Source of the DNA: Hyaloperonospora brassicae
Lineage: Eukaryota > Oomycota > Peronosporomycetes > Peronosporales > Peronosporaceae
NCBI GenBank assembly: GCA_947650285.1
Contig: CANTFL010001490.1
Coordinates: 472,919-536,918 of the forward strand
DNA length: 64,000 nucleotides
Reading direction: 5' to 3'
Position 1 is the stretch's first letter, and the number at the start of each line of letters is the position of its first letter. Position numbers and translations under genes: made by a program. A model generated the notes under the pieces. It worked only from the letters and a program-made list of their open reading frames with translations, did no database searches and was not told the origin of the DNA. This document shows positions 46,966-58,599 of this stretch, piece after piece.

Positions 46966-47302
46966 TTGTCTCTTTCCGTATCGTTACAGCACACTGTAGT
47001 ACGACAAGGGAAGAAAACACACGTACTATACACATAACACTTCTGTACTTGTTGCTCCTGATGAGAAGTTACATCGACGAACACTGCACCCTTACAGTCC
47101 AAAGTAGAGCAGTGGAAAAACAATGGCAACACCTTCAACGACTTGATGGACCGATGCTTTCGTTCTCGCTTCAGTCGTAGCAGGTACGGCCGTCAGAGAT
47201 GAGGTCAGGCGCTCGAACAGCCATTTTTTTCCTGCACGTCGAGCAGCTGCGTGGTAAGGCCCTTCTGTCGCTCGATAGTAGCTGGTGAACTGAGTGTCGC
47301 GG

Positions 47303-48004
47303 TCAGTGCCTCGTAAATCCACCGTCCCATTTGTACGGTATCGGGTCGTCGGGAGGGGGCTTGAGGTGGTGCACGTACGCTCTATAGAACATATAGTTAA
47401 AGTCTTTGTGCAGAAAGTCAAGTCGCTCACGCATGGTTTGTTTTGCCGTCTTGGCCTTCGAGAAGCTGTCTTCGACCTTGAGAAGTTCGAACACGTCGTT
47501 AGGTTGGAGTTCTTTCAGTTTCCACCACCGCATCAAGTCGAGCTGCATCTCGCTCGCGATAAGCTGTAGGCCCTCTTCCCCCGTACCAATCAACGCCTTG
47601 ATCGTCGATACCACAGTGTCCTTGTGCTCCTCAAAATACTGATTTAGCACTTGCTCATCGCCCGCTTCGCTAGTAGCATAATTATACGTCGCCTGTCGGT
47701 GCGCCAGAGACATATCCTTTGCCAATTTGCTAACATCAGCGATGTGATCAATGTCTCTCGGTACGTGCGCCTTAAATGCGGCAAGTGCGCCTGCATATGT
47801 CTCGACCCACTTCAGCGCGTCCACTTGAATAGGAGGTTGTCTCTCCTCCTCGCCGTCGTCGTGACCCGATTGTAAGCGCCTCAGAGCAGGGCCACCGCCA
47901 TTGTCAAAACTGGGGCTGGTGGGTTGGCCAGTTTGGACTGCTGCATCTGTTGTAGCAGATACAGCCGCACCAAGCAGCAGCAGAACAGCGGGGTGAAGAC
48001 GCAT
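47303..48004 (-). CDS. secreted RXLR-like (RRLQ-EER) WY-domain effector candidate
   Basis: Single exon, 233 codons. Residues 1-17 form a signal peptide (MRLHPAVLLLLGAAVSA). RRLQ at 42-45 takes the place of RXLR, and EER at 53-55 follows after seven residues, the usual spacing. The C-terminal domain has a W-motif-like segment (MRWWKLKELQPNDVFELLKV, Trp160/161) and tyrosines 204, 207 and 210 (FNYMFYRAY), as in the WY fold. Such proteins are exported by oomycetes and act inside host plant cells; the target of this one is unknown. Variant last residues in RXLR occur in downy mildews. There is no intron and no stop, and it lies in a repeat-rich place, all usual for this class. The host-translocation step is processing at the motif in studied cases; whether RRLQ is processed is open. 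Confidence 0.82.
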   Translation of the reverse strand: MRLHPAVLLLLGAAVSATTDAAVQTGQPTSPSFDNGGGPALRRLQSGHDDGEEERQPPIQVDALKWVETYAGALAAFKAHVPRDIDHIADVSKLAKDMSLAHRQATYNYATSEAGDEQVLNQYFEEHKDTVVSTIKALIGTGEEGLQLIASEMQLDLMRWWKLKELQPNDVFELLKVEDSFSKAKTAKQTMRERLDFLHKDFNYMFYRAYVHHLKPPPDDPIPYKWDGGFTRH

Positions 48005-49727
48005 GGTCGATGACTCGACGAATTGCTGAATGAGCGTTCGAAAAGTGAGTGGCAGAGCCCATCATTATGAGTTGTCGTCTGCCGTCGGCAATGAATACTG
48101 TTGCCACGGATCAGAAAGGAACGTGCAGAAATCGGTGCAAGCCAGGAAGCCCTCACCAGCGCGTAGAGAAATCCAGAAAGATCCTTGGCACGTGGCTTAC
48201 TTTGCCCACGTCTACTCTTTGCGCACGAGCCCTCCCCCATCCTGGCGAGTCCATGAAACAGACCACGAGATGATAGGCAGATAAGTCGAAAGCCTGTGGT
48301 GCGGCTGTCCAACGACGTGGCATAAACATCCAAGATGGGCTCAACTGCAACTCTTCGTTGCTGGTCCCTGGACGAGACGTGGTCGATGATGTTTGCGTCG
48401 ACCGATACCCAAGTGACAAGCACCGTTTTCCTCGAGCCAAAGTGCCGACGACAAATCCCAATCGTTTACGTGCTACGAGCATTAGCAGCGTATCACTTGT
48501 GCGCGTGGAAAGTGCTTGATGGGTAACACTGAGTTGTGACTAGGGGTCTTGATGACGCATCGTCCTACCCTCTCCTTTACTGCTACCGTGGAAATGTGAC
48601 TAGAGTCTGACACGCGACCACAGCTTCGTGTCGTGCTCTGCACTGTACAAACAAAATGTCTTTGTCTGTGATGTAGTGTGTTTGCTTCGGTCGGTTGTGT
48701 CGATGATCTTGAGGCGTCACAACGTGACATTGTTTGATTTTGTTGGCCCGCTTGTTTTGTTACGAGGTCCGTCAGATGCAGAGACCACTGGTCTGAGCGG
48801 CGGAGATGGGGCAAAGATTGCATGGCAGCACCAAATCCGCAAGAGGGATATCTCAGTCCAGTCTGATCGCTGGGCAGAGTTTAGGCAAAGACGAAGGTAG
48901 CCTTTCGATGATTACGTGTGTCACGGACACGGTCTCCTTCGACGCCTAAATTGCGTGAAGTTGTCACACTTTTAGTGCTTAGTACGCTTCTTTCTCGCGC
49001 GCTTCTAGTATTGTTCACGCCAATTCGTGGAATGTGTCACTCGTACGTGCATTCTTCAGACGGAATTTAATCTACGTGCGCTCATTAAAATGTAGCTATT
49101 AATTGAGCTCTAAAATAACGGTAATCATGTTCATTATAATATCGCAAGATTTTCAAAAATAACGATATGCGATTAAAATGCGCTAAATGGTTATGTAAAT
49201 AAAAGATGCGTCACAAGATAGAAACATTAAAAATGTCCCAACCATCAAACAAATATATAAAGAATGCTCCGGCGGTATATACAACATGTTCAAACGCATA
49301 CATACTTAGAAAAAAATGACCTGGTTCGATAATGATGTTGTTGCTTGTATGCATATTGATGCCGTGGTAAATGGACAGAGATATCTTACCCAACCATTGC
49401 CGGATCTCGCATCGACCGTCGGGTCTCTGCTGACCATTTTCTACTTCACCACGAGAACAAGCGCCACGCAACATCATTCTCGCTGGATACGTAACATCTA
49501 CAGCTCGTGCTGCATCTTTTTGTCTATAGCAAAAAAACTGACTTCGTCATGCGTGCAAACTAATTAATTAGTCGGCATATTGACAAAAAATAAACGAGGC
49601 ACCGATTGCTACGTACTGGACTACCAGTACGGAGCCAAATCTCGCTGACAACATGAAGGTCAATGCCGTACTAGTTATATGCACTATACAGAGGAATGGT
49701 AAACGACTAAGGCAAGGACTCTAGTTG
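48005..49727. other. intergenic, no supported gene
   Basis: This is the 5' flank of the effector gene. Frames at 48153-48482 (-) and 47881-48423 (-) read partly like protein but give no domain I can defend. From 49000 on the sequence is AT-rich without signals. Confidence 0.5.
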
Positions 49728-50044
49728 TAGTAAAAGTAAAACTGTTATATATATTTCTTTTTATTCTAATATAATTAAGTCCAACATTCTTGTTCTCTGA
49801 TTTTACCCTAACTTAATTATATTAATATAACTAAACGTATGATGACGTCGACTCACCACCCATTGCGCGTGTCTAGCAGCGATTGGTGGGTTGATGTAAT
49901 CACAATATCACCCAATGAGTAGACCTTTGGGTCATCTCAACAATAGCACTGTATCTAGTGATATGTTCAAAAGAATATTCAGCATAATATTATACATTAC
50001 CATTTCCAACAGTCGTGATTTCATGTGACGGGCTACCCATTACA
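49728..50044 (-). repeat. truncated, diverged Gypsy LTR fragment
   Basis: It contains in order the GTAAAAGTAAAACTGTTAT block, AATATAACT, GATGACGTCGACTCACC, the GCGCGTGTCTAGCAGCGATT block, GGTGGGTTGATG, and at the end GACGGGCTACCCATTACA. These are the landmarks of the LTRs of copies B and C, in their orientation. The first ~100 bp and the target duplication are missing. Confidence 0.8.
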
Positions 50045-50879
50045 AACAAAGACATAACGAACCTGTTAGTGACGGCAAATTTATCCATCATGCAGGCAAT
50101 CGCATCCACAAGACATTCCAAATGTTGTCGGTGACAAGTGTGTATCTGTATCCATGTTTGTTGATATATAGACGCCTTCCTACATGCCGAAGGACTCTTC
50201 TGTCCCGTTTGTAGAGATAATAAGGTCTATGTCCGGCATGGAGATAGTCTTTGGGTATACAAAATATTATCAAACACCTACATTAGCAGCTGCATTAGCA
50301 CCAGAGCATATTCGTCAGATCTCCATACACACCTACACCTGTTGCTTGTCTATGTTTCATCTAAAGCTGCCTTAGGTCGTAGCTCAAACATCCAGCACAG
50401 CATTGTGTACGCGCCATTGAAAGACGATGCTGTCTCATCGTATTCCTTCATCACTCGAATATCGGTTCGACATCTACATATCAATACATTAGCAAATCAC
50501 ATAGGTTCGATGAAAGGGTCAGAAGCACGTGGCCGACATATCGAAACCGACATGAGCACTTCAAGACTACGTTTGAAGCGTCAACTTACCTTCTACTTCG
50601 TAAAGTTTGAGTGGTGATTGACAAAGTATTGGGGGATGTGAGATTATGACAAATAAGACATGCAACGTACATGTAGATGCATGATAATAGACATTGTATA
50701 TTTGATCGTATAGTATACATATATAAAGCACTTTATTATAATTCTGATCATTCGGCGCACTTTCTTCCTTTACAATCTTCCAGTGTATTTTTAGACGTAT
50801 GTACACTTTTCATAGCACACCCTACTAGTATATTATACTATCATATAGAAATATTTGTTCGTCTTTACATGGCTATCAG
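50045..50879. other. no supported feature
   Basis: AT-rich sequence with short frames only. It may be the outer part of the Copia relic to the right. Confidence 0.45.
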
Positions 50880-52210
50880 CATGATCTTAATTCAAATGAG
50901 CGCTCGATAACTTGCCCATGATTTTGTTCAAAACGGCGAAGTTTATTAATACATGTGTCGCCATGACATAGGCGGGTTATTGTGAATCCCCATGCGAAAA
51001 TATTTCGGATCTCGGACATACTTGCATCAACAACGTTGCGTAAGTTTTTTCCTTCCATACATGCTTCGCATGCCTCAATATATTCTGCCTCAGCTGTTGA
51101 CTAAGTCACTATGCTCTGGTGTCGCGATGTCCACGAAATCGCACTTGTAGCAAGAGCCATATCCAGTTATACTTACGCGGATAATCGATCGTTTTCAATT
51201 CCGAATTGCAGTATCATGAAGATTAAAAATGGTTCTTGGCTCATCATCTTGTTTCGGAATTACTCAGTTCCCTGACTCGCTCTGCCAATTGAGTACCTAT
51301 TTCCAGTAGAACTTCTCTTAGCTATTACAATTGTTCAGATAAAAGAGGTAGTAGAGGATAATAAGTCAAAGGGGTACGGTATTCACGTGATCGACATACA
51401 ATTGTACAGTATTGAGGGGTGCATACTTGTCACATTGGGCCGAAACCATTTTATTTAGTACGAAGGGTGATAAGATAATAGAATATTAGCTAAAATGGGA
51501 TCTAATTTACCCGTTTGGATGCAACAATTTGATGCTAAGCCGAGTTATGCATATATCGATTAAGCTGCCCAATAGGAAGTACAAGGCCAGGTCTGTCACA
51601 CGTCGTCAAGTACACTAAAGAAACGATTAGTCCAGGAAGTACCTGCAAAAAGCAGATAAAAGGTCTTGCCATTTGCAAAATACTTATTAAGAACGATCCA
51701 CATCTGTATTCATGACAGCAACAAGCATGTTGTAATCATATGAATTGCGGGAGGTGTGCTTTACTGATTGTGAAAGCACTTGATAAATTCTTCACGGTAT
51801 CTCGTCCGATGAATATTGATCGCGTCATCCGTTCTCCCCACCTTTACACCCGAGTATAGTCTTAATCGTCTTTAACCCTAAGCATGCCATTATTGTTTAT
51901 CTACTCAAAAAGCTTTCGTTGTATTGCCGCATTGTTAGTGTCACACAGAATGTCGTCTACATCGAGAATAGCCATTGCAAAATTGCCATCTCGGACATAG
52001 AAATAGAGACATGGCTCCGTTCCTCATTTTGTAAAGCCAATGTCAACGAAATAGCTGTTTATTTGATGTTTTCATGCTGTTTCAGACTGGCATAGCTCAA
52101 ACAAGACTTACTCGATAATGTAGATTGTCCTTTCTCACATCGATAATATTCCTCGACACCTTCCAGGTACTGCTTGGTGTTCAATGTTCCATTCAAGGAG
52201 GCGGTATTCC
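50880..52210 (-). mobile_element. Ty1/Copia RT and RNase H remnant
   Basis: From right to left on the - strand: SLNGTLNTKQYLEGVEEYYR (about 52200-52140; Copia FLNG.L...IYMEQPEGF), AMAILDVDDILCDTNNA (51985-51930; catalytic D-D site), and STAEAEYIEACEACMEGK followed by NLRNVVDAS (51095-51010; Copia RNase H). Many stops separate these. Their order and spacing fit one element. Confidence 0.75.
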
Positions 52211-53239
52211 TATCCCCTTATTACATAGCGAGACTCAATTAGATACATACAGCAACAAACATCTGAAATGTGATCACTGAGCCACAGGAGAGAAAGTATT
52301 ATTAGAGTTGATACCTGGACGCTGTTCGTCACACCGTGCGACAAGTTGCGCCCCAAATAATACCACGCATCCCAGGTGGTCTGGCTTTACACATAATATC
52401 AGCATCGTCTTATTTGTTTGCTGTCCACTCAACAGTTTCGACCGCGGGATTTTCCTCAGTTTTCCATTAGCTTTTATAGCAGCTGTTTGAATCTATGCCT
52501 CCGCGCCACGTTGTACTTACTTTGAATGTATATCCTGTAAATTGTTATTGGGGATCTCGATGTTCTGTACGACACTCATTTTCATGTGCATCATGCTGTC
52601 CAAGAAAGTTCCCGGGCTTGACTCTATATACTGTATACACCATAAGGTCTTCTAGCCTTTCATGTTCTCATCAGTTTATATGTTCATAAATTATTTACGA
52701 TGCAACCTCACCGCTTTAAGTCTATTCCCATACATATCAATACGATTTTCATCGCGCGTTCTACATACATCAATATTCACGAACGTCTATTAACTAATAA
52801 ACCAATTTGACGGAAGTGTTATTTGTTGATCAATCACATGAGGCGCTATGACCTTACACTGATCAAAAGGATAAAGAAAGGCATAATTGCGAAGATCATC
52901 GTGTTTTGATGGTATGGTCTACCAACACCAAATTGGGTACACCTTCGGCTTTAGATCCGCTGACTAATTCGTCAGATTTATCGTCCTGTACGTCACCAAA
53001 ACCACTACCGATAGTATTATCTTCATTTTTTGCATGACCTGTCAAGCTTTTTCGCCATCAGAAGCGTGACCGCCACCGTCAGAATCGCTGACCTCATCAT
53101 GTACTATGTCTTCTCAATCCCGACGATTTTCACTATTATGTACATTTGTGGTAGAGTAGTGATCGCTCTTTTGAGGAGTCGTACCATTCTCCACTGGCGC
53201 CCAGACGACCGACTAACGGAGAGGGTACTCCGATGCCGT
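52211..53239. other. decayed element sequence, nothing recognisable
   Basis: It lies between the Copia RT patch and the GATC-rich repeat. Only short frames; the RT N-terminus expected here is not recognisable. Confidence 0.4.
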
Positions 53240-54360
53240 GTTCTTGTTATATTTTTGCCACCTCGTGTACCCGTCGGTGGGGCAGGTTGCACTCTTTCAG
53301 GTGGACTCGTGTCAACGGAAAACTTGACCGTGTTTGCGGTGGGGTCGAGGTTTGATCTCGGTGTGGAATTTTTCACACCTCGATCGGGGTTGACGTAATC
53401 TCGTGGAATTCTTCACGTCATCACTTGTATACTTGTAGGGTGCTCGATATGAGTCACCCTAATCTGCAACATATCGCCTTTTCCAAATGTAGACCTTGAT
53501 TCGCGAGCCTTCTGACCACTTGAGCCGTCTCGCGATCTTGATTCATCAACCACAAGGGGTTTCCTGCGTCCAGTCTCACTAAGCGTGTTGTTCGATAGTT
53601 CTTGATCCCTGGCCAAACAATCCAGGGATATCATTTGATTAAAGTATGTGACTTCTCCTTGACGTCGGGTGGCCAGTAATCCACCCGGATGAGAAGTCGA
53701 CACGTTTACTTTGAAGCAAATTGACGATATTTTATGTTAATCAATCAAACCCAACAACTGTATTTCTACCTCCATGTCTTAGACATCGCAGGCCACGCGT
53801 CGTTCCCGCTAGAATGTAGCAACCTTGTACTAGCGTGGCACACACCTGATCTACTTGTCCGACCACAGTCGCCTTTCTGGTCGCCGATCGTGTGGTGTAA
53901 CCCACCCTAACCTGATCGCGATCACATACCTGGACACTGATCACGATCTGGATCACCTCCCTGATCGCGAGTCACATGGTGTGGTCCACATCAACCTGAT
54001 CATGATCGCTTGTCGTGGTCCACACCATGCGTTGGTGTGGCACACACTCTTCCGGTCGGGGTCTCATGTCGTAATCCACATCAACCTGATTGCGATTACA
54101 TGTCTGATCGGCGATCACGATATCGATCGCCTTGCTGATCGCGGTTTCCTTTTTGATCGATAGATCGCCAGTGTAGTCGCCATCAAGACAATAACCCCAT
54201 ATCCATAACTCGTACCCTTCGCCGGTCGTACTTTAGCCTGATATCGCACGTCCCATCCTGTCTGATCTGATGTCCGGTTCTGTCTAACCGTTCAGTGGAC
54301 GTGATCCGACCAATTGTGGTACCGGCGTTGCCAACCGTCTGTCAACTCGGATGTAACTGA
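53240..54360 (-). repeat. GATC-rich dispersed repeat, copy 2 (inverted relative to 21.6-23.3 kb)
   Basis: 53260-53700 matches 22640-23270 in inverted order, including the segment TTCTGACCACTTGAGCCGTC and the word TGGATTGTTTGGCCA. 53860-54170 has three diverged units of roughly 85 bp with CACATCAACCTGATCGCGAT at the core and GATC about every ten bases. Stems are abundant: GACTTCTC / GAGAAGTC around GGGTGG / CCACCC (53650-53698), AGGGTG / CACCCT (53437-53460), CATGGTGTGG / CCACACCATG (53972-54029). Confidence 0.65.
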
Positions 54361-55699
54361 AGCGCGATTTCTGCTTGTATCGCTAATTTCACTTGTCTCT
54401 TCAACACACATTTATATCATATTCATGGGATGGATACAGAGCTGCTTCTTTGCTTAAGTCAGGGTTATTTTGTAGCGTCTTCCCCGCTTCTCCTTCTATC
54501 GCATCTTTCTTGATGCATGTTGACTCGGGTAATGGATCTACTAGCGATCTTGCTAGCCCAACACTAGATCAACTGCCGGCCTATTCTATTTCACCGTTAA
54601 TACCTTTCATTTCACTGTTACTACTTTCACACTCCTTTGAGTTTGTGTCTTATTCAGCTACTTGAGATGCACCATCTTGTTCATCTGCGATAAGGGTAGC
54701 CGTTTTACTCTCCTCGATATACCCATTAAATGCTGCAGTTATCGATTAACCGTCGGCAAGTACATAGACTCATGGGTACCCTTGTACTTGATTTAATCAT
54801 TATTCTTTACATCAGATAAAAACTGTTTTTATGTGTCAAAATGTAAATATGAGATTCGAAAACTTATTCGGTAGCCTTACAATAATCACATCGTGCGACA
54901 TATGTAGATCTTCTTCCTTTTTAAGTCGGCATATGAAGGTAGCAGATGGAACCCAAAACACTTACTTGATTAATGTCTAGTATAAAGCCATACATAGTTT
55001 CGTATGGTGTACACCCTGCGCCTTGGCGATATACTCGACTTAAGTGCATATTTTATTCCCCGGAGTATGAAATAAAACAATATTGACGAACCAGACTGAG
55101 TCATCATTGTCTTACCATTTCGATAAGCGTCTTGTGCGTAGGCTCCACTACGTTGAGCTGGGAAGCTTTGGTCCAATCTTTGTGCGGACTACACAATTAG
55201 TGGTAAACCAGATATCCGTAGTCTCAATGCAAGCTCTTGTTCCTCTTCTTTTACAACTTGTCGTACTGAGCGCCGTGATGCCACGCAACTATCATGGTCA
55301 AATCCAAGTGCTCCAGCAATAAATTGGTCTATGCTTTGACCGCGTTGGCGTTCTACTCACGCATTGTAACAACTAATGTGATCGTTTTCTTTGACTTCGC
55401 TGATATGATTCAATTTATATGCCTTCGTATAGCGTGAGTGTCATCCACAATAACGATAGTTGCGGACTATGGTGAGCCATTGTTGAGTCCAGGGATGAGA
55501 AAATCATCAGATATATTGTTTAATTGCACTACATATCTGTCGATCGTTTGACAATGTGCCTTTCTTCTGTGTTATACGAGGTGACAGTCCGCACAATCAA
55601 CCCTTCAATGGCGTTTATTCAATATGCCCTTAGCCATTCCTCGGTCAGCAATTCCTCGTTCGGCACTTCACTCCGGGCAAATATACCCGAGGATCTCAT
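54361..55699. other. decayed sequence, no supported gene
   Basis: By position this should be the integrase part of the Copia relic on the - strand, but I cannot point to its motifs. Confidence 0.4.
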
Positions 55700-57220
55700 G
55701 TTAGACATTAATGTCTACAAGACCATCCGCTACATCATTGCACAATGCGCAACCTATCTTCTTGCTTGTTACATTGTCGGTTGTTTGTGACATTTTTAAA
55801 TTTGGAGTCGTGAGGTTTATAAACGAGCACTGTAGTGGTTCCGGAAAAAAAATCTGCTTCAAATTTGAAAAATTCGAAGGAACGCATATCGTTGATCTAC
55901 ACCAGACTAATGACTTGATCAAGATCCTAGTAAGGTAAGAGCACCATACAGCACATTCTGCACATCTTGAACAACAAAGTAAACCATTTACTCATCGATT
56001 TCCAGGGCTAGAATGGTACTGCCGAACCCCCTGCTTCAACATCAACACCACCAGCGAATCCGGAAAGTGTCGGTTTCCAGTCGCTATTCTTCTTGTTCTG
56101 TACAAAACCAAATATTTCTTCCACGATGTTATGCGATCATATGGCTCGCTGCCTCAATATTAATGGTCAGGTTCATATGCCTTTCCATGGAAATTGATCA
56201 TGGCCACTTCTTCAATCATCACGATCTCGCTTTTTTATCTCTTCACGGTCGCTCTCTTATGTCGATACCTCTTACACCTCCTGATCCTTTGAACGGGCAT
56301 CGTCTGGTTTTAATTTGATCACTTCTTCCTGTAAATCGTCATGGTCCAACCTCGCTTTTTTCTTTTCTTTCGAACTCGGACAAATGTGCTCACAATGATC
56401 TCCTTCACAATGACGTCACCCGTTGCTATCAATTGTGCCGACTTCCCATTTTTCAGTTCTGCCTTGTATAATCTACCAAGCTTTTTTTGTTCCCGACTGC
56501 CCCTTTTCGCGTTGATTCGCACTCATAATTTATCCTTATAAACTTTTTCGTTTTGGTTTTGCGGTAATTATCATCCCCTAAGCCGTTCAAACCTATACTT
56601 TGTCATTTGTGATCGTACTATCACCATACGGTATAACTTATTGCATCACGCTTTTTCAGGTAGAATTCGCAACATAAGAAATTACCATTCGCAGGTCATT
56701 CACAGGAGATCGTAAATTTGTTATTTGTGTTATGATATCGATCACCTTGTGTAAGTGACTTCGAGCATTTCCCTTTTTGTATAGTCGAATTGCTTGTAAT
56801 GTAGCCTGCAAACGATAAACCTTCTGTGCAGTAATCGCGGGATACTTACGCTCTCAAAGATTGATCGAATTTAGTCCACATCTTTTCTCTATAACTACTT
56901 ATCTAACTTAATTTGCCCAATATTTTAAGCGAGCCCTATCGTAAATTCATAATCTTAGCTTGCTTTCTTAAACAATTATCTTTTTTCGTCATTTCAGCTT
57001 TCATCGGGGCATCATTGGCCGATGGAAATCTGTACCAACAAGATTTCTTCGAACGCTTTCATCATAGAATTTTTATTAATTCCAATCGTCTCCATTTCGT
57101 TGGACGGAAGTTCCACCGATGCCAATCGTACGTCACGTCTGCCTTCTATTGTCGATGTCAGAATCGGATGATAACAACTTTTCCGGTCTTTTATGCCGTA
57201 GTGGACGGTAGTACCGCATA
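55700..57220 (-). mobile_element. Ty1/Copia gag-protease remnant
   Basis: On the - strand FHPSKWRRLELIKIL (about 57120-57070 after small frame changes) resembles the start of Copia Gag (F.G.N..WK..M...L). At 56490-56390 LKNGKSAQLIATGDVIVKEI follows the protease-region pattern (ADG....V.GIGDV.I). At 55980-55930 VQDVQNVLYGAL fits L.DVLYVP.L, the end of that region. No uninterrupted frame is left. Confidence 0.55.
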
Positions 57221-57820
57221 GACATGAGTCTTGAAGCTCATAGAATTTATAGAAACCGCACTATAACACACTCACAAAAAGTATTGATCGCGTCAGAAAA
57301 TTGGAGTCAAGTGGAAGGCACTTGCCGATCAAATTATGTGCTTCGTTGAGCTACTGTCGTTCTAGATATTCTACCTGTCGCTTTGTGATATTTTCCAGCT
57401 CATCGCTCTTAACGTCTTAAGTTGCACATTCCCCTAATGATAGTTTCTGTATTAAACACAGTCAAGTTGAAAAGATGAAGCGAATCATTCTTGTCCTGAC
57501 TATCGCTGCTCTTTATTCGTAGACATCAGGTCAAACTACCTAAAACTTTGGGAGTAGGATTCGTAACCATAAGTTTGTTGCATCATGTTTGTCAATTTGG
57601 AGAGCAGCAATATGTACATTATGTTTCCTTTCTGTTTTGTGAAAATCAACCAGTGGTCTCTTTTAAGCTGATCTCGACGATTCATACGTGTCTGACGTGT
57701 GGTCTACACCAACTGTGGCCAGCGTAATATGAAAAAAATGTAACATATCTGCGAATTTTGACCTTCACTACGAGCACATCTTCCATAAAATCGACATCAA
57801 GCGCAAATTTTTGCCATGAT
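57221..57820. other. no supported feature
   Basis: Short frames only, between two Copia fragments on the - strand. Confidence 0.4.
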
Positions 57821-58027
57821 TTATATGAGGAACCACTTGACTTCATATTTCGTCAACGAATAACCTTTTCGGTCTTCGGTTTCATACGAGATAAGACTGT
57901 GCGTCAAGCCTTTGGCGCAATATTGTTTGTGAGCTTTAAAATCTTTCGTTCTCCCATGGCCATCATAGTCAACGTCATGGATCTTATTTTGCTTCTGCTT
58001 CATGGCTATCCATCTTGATGCACGCAA
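57821..58027 (-). mobile_element. Ty1/Copia RT N-terminal fragment
   Basis: The - frame reads KDFKAHKQYCAKGLTHSLIS and then YETEDRKGYS. It has the spacing of the Copia RT start (RFKARLVAKG.TQ..GIDY.ETFAPV). It lies upstream of the Gag-like relic to the left, so it belongs to another copy. Confidence 0.5.
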
Positions 58028-58599
58028 AAGTATCCATCATGTTCCAAGTGGGCTAGCCGAGTTTCATCTTCGACCATATAAAGACTAAAAGAGTTTTATA
58101 AAATCCGACATGTTTCTTATAGCTCGATACGTCCAAAATAGTCGAAGTAATATCTGCTTCTTCCATTTCTTCCCGATACTCTTAGGGACAATTTGACCTC
58201 AAACAACCATTGATTTTTGTTTTAACTTAACGGTCACGTTGGGTAAATATGTGATCAGTCCCACCTGGAAAGAAGTATTTGCTGACACGACCTAGGATAA
58301 TGAGTAAGTAGTGTATGTTTCTGAAGCGCGTATACGTAGGGACAGGACATATTATTCCTGGACCTTGTAAGGTCATTTGTAAGATTAACTAGGAGGAACA
58401 ATAAGTAGTATAGGAAACGCACCATTAAGCTCGTCTATTCGCTCATATTGCTATACCAACAAGATGATAAGACCGAAAAATGTTATGGATCAATGAATCG
58501 TAGCCGGCGGAGTATTGATATGAGTGTAAGAATTGGCATCTTGTAGCAATAAAACGGGGAGTAATGGGCCTTCTTCACGCAACTTATTATCAATTTTTG

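Noticed and set aside
48153..48482. 109-codon - strand frame upstream of the effector
   Set aside because: I considered a small phosphatase, but no catalytic motif is present and two other frames overlap it.
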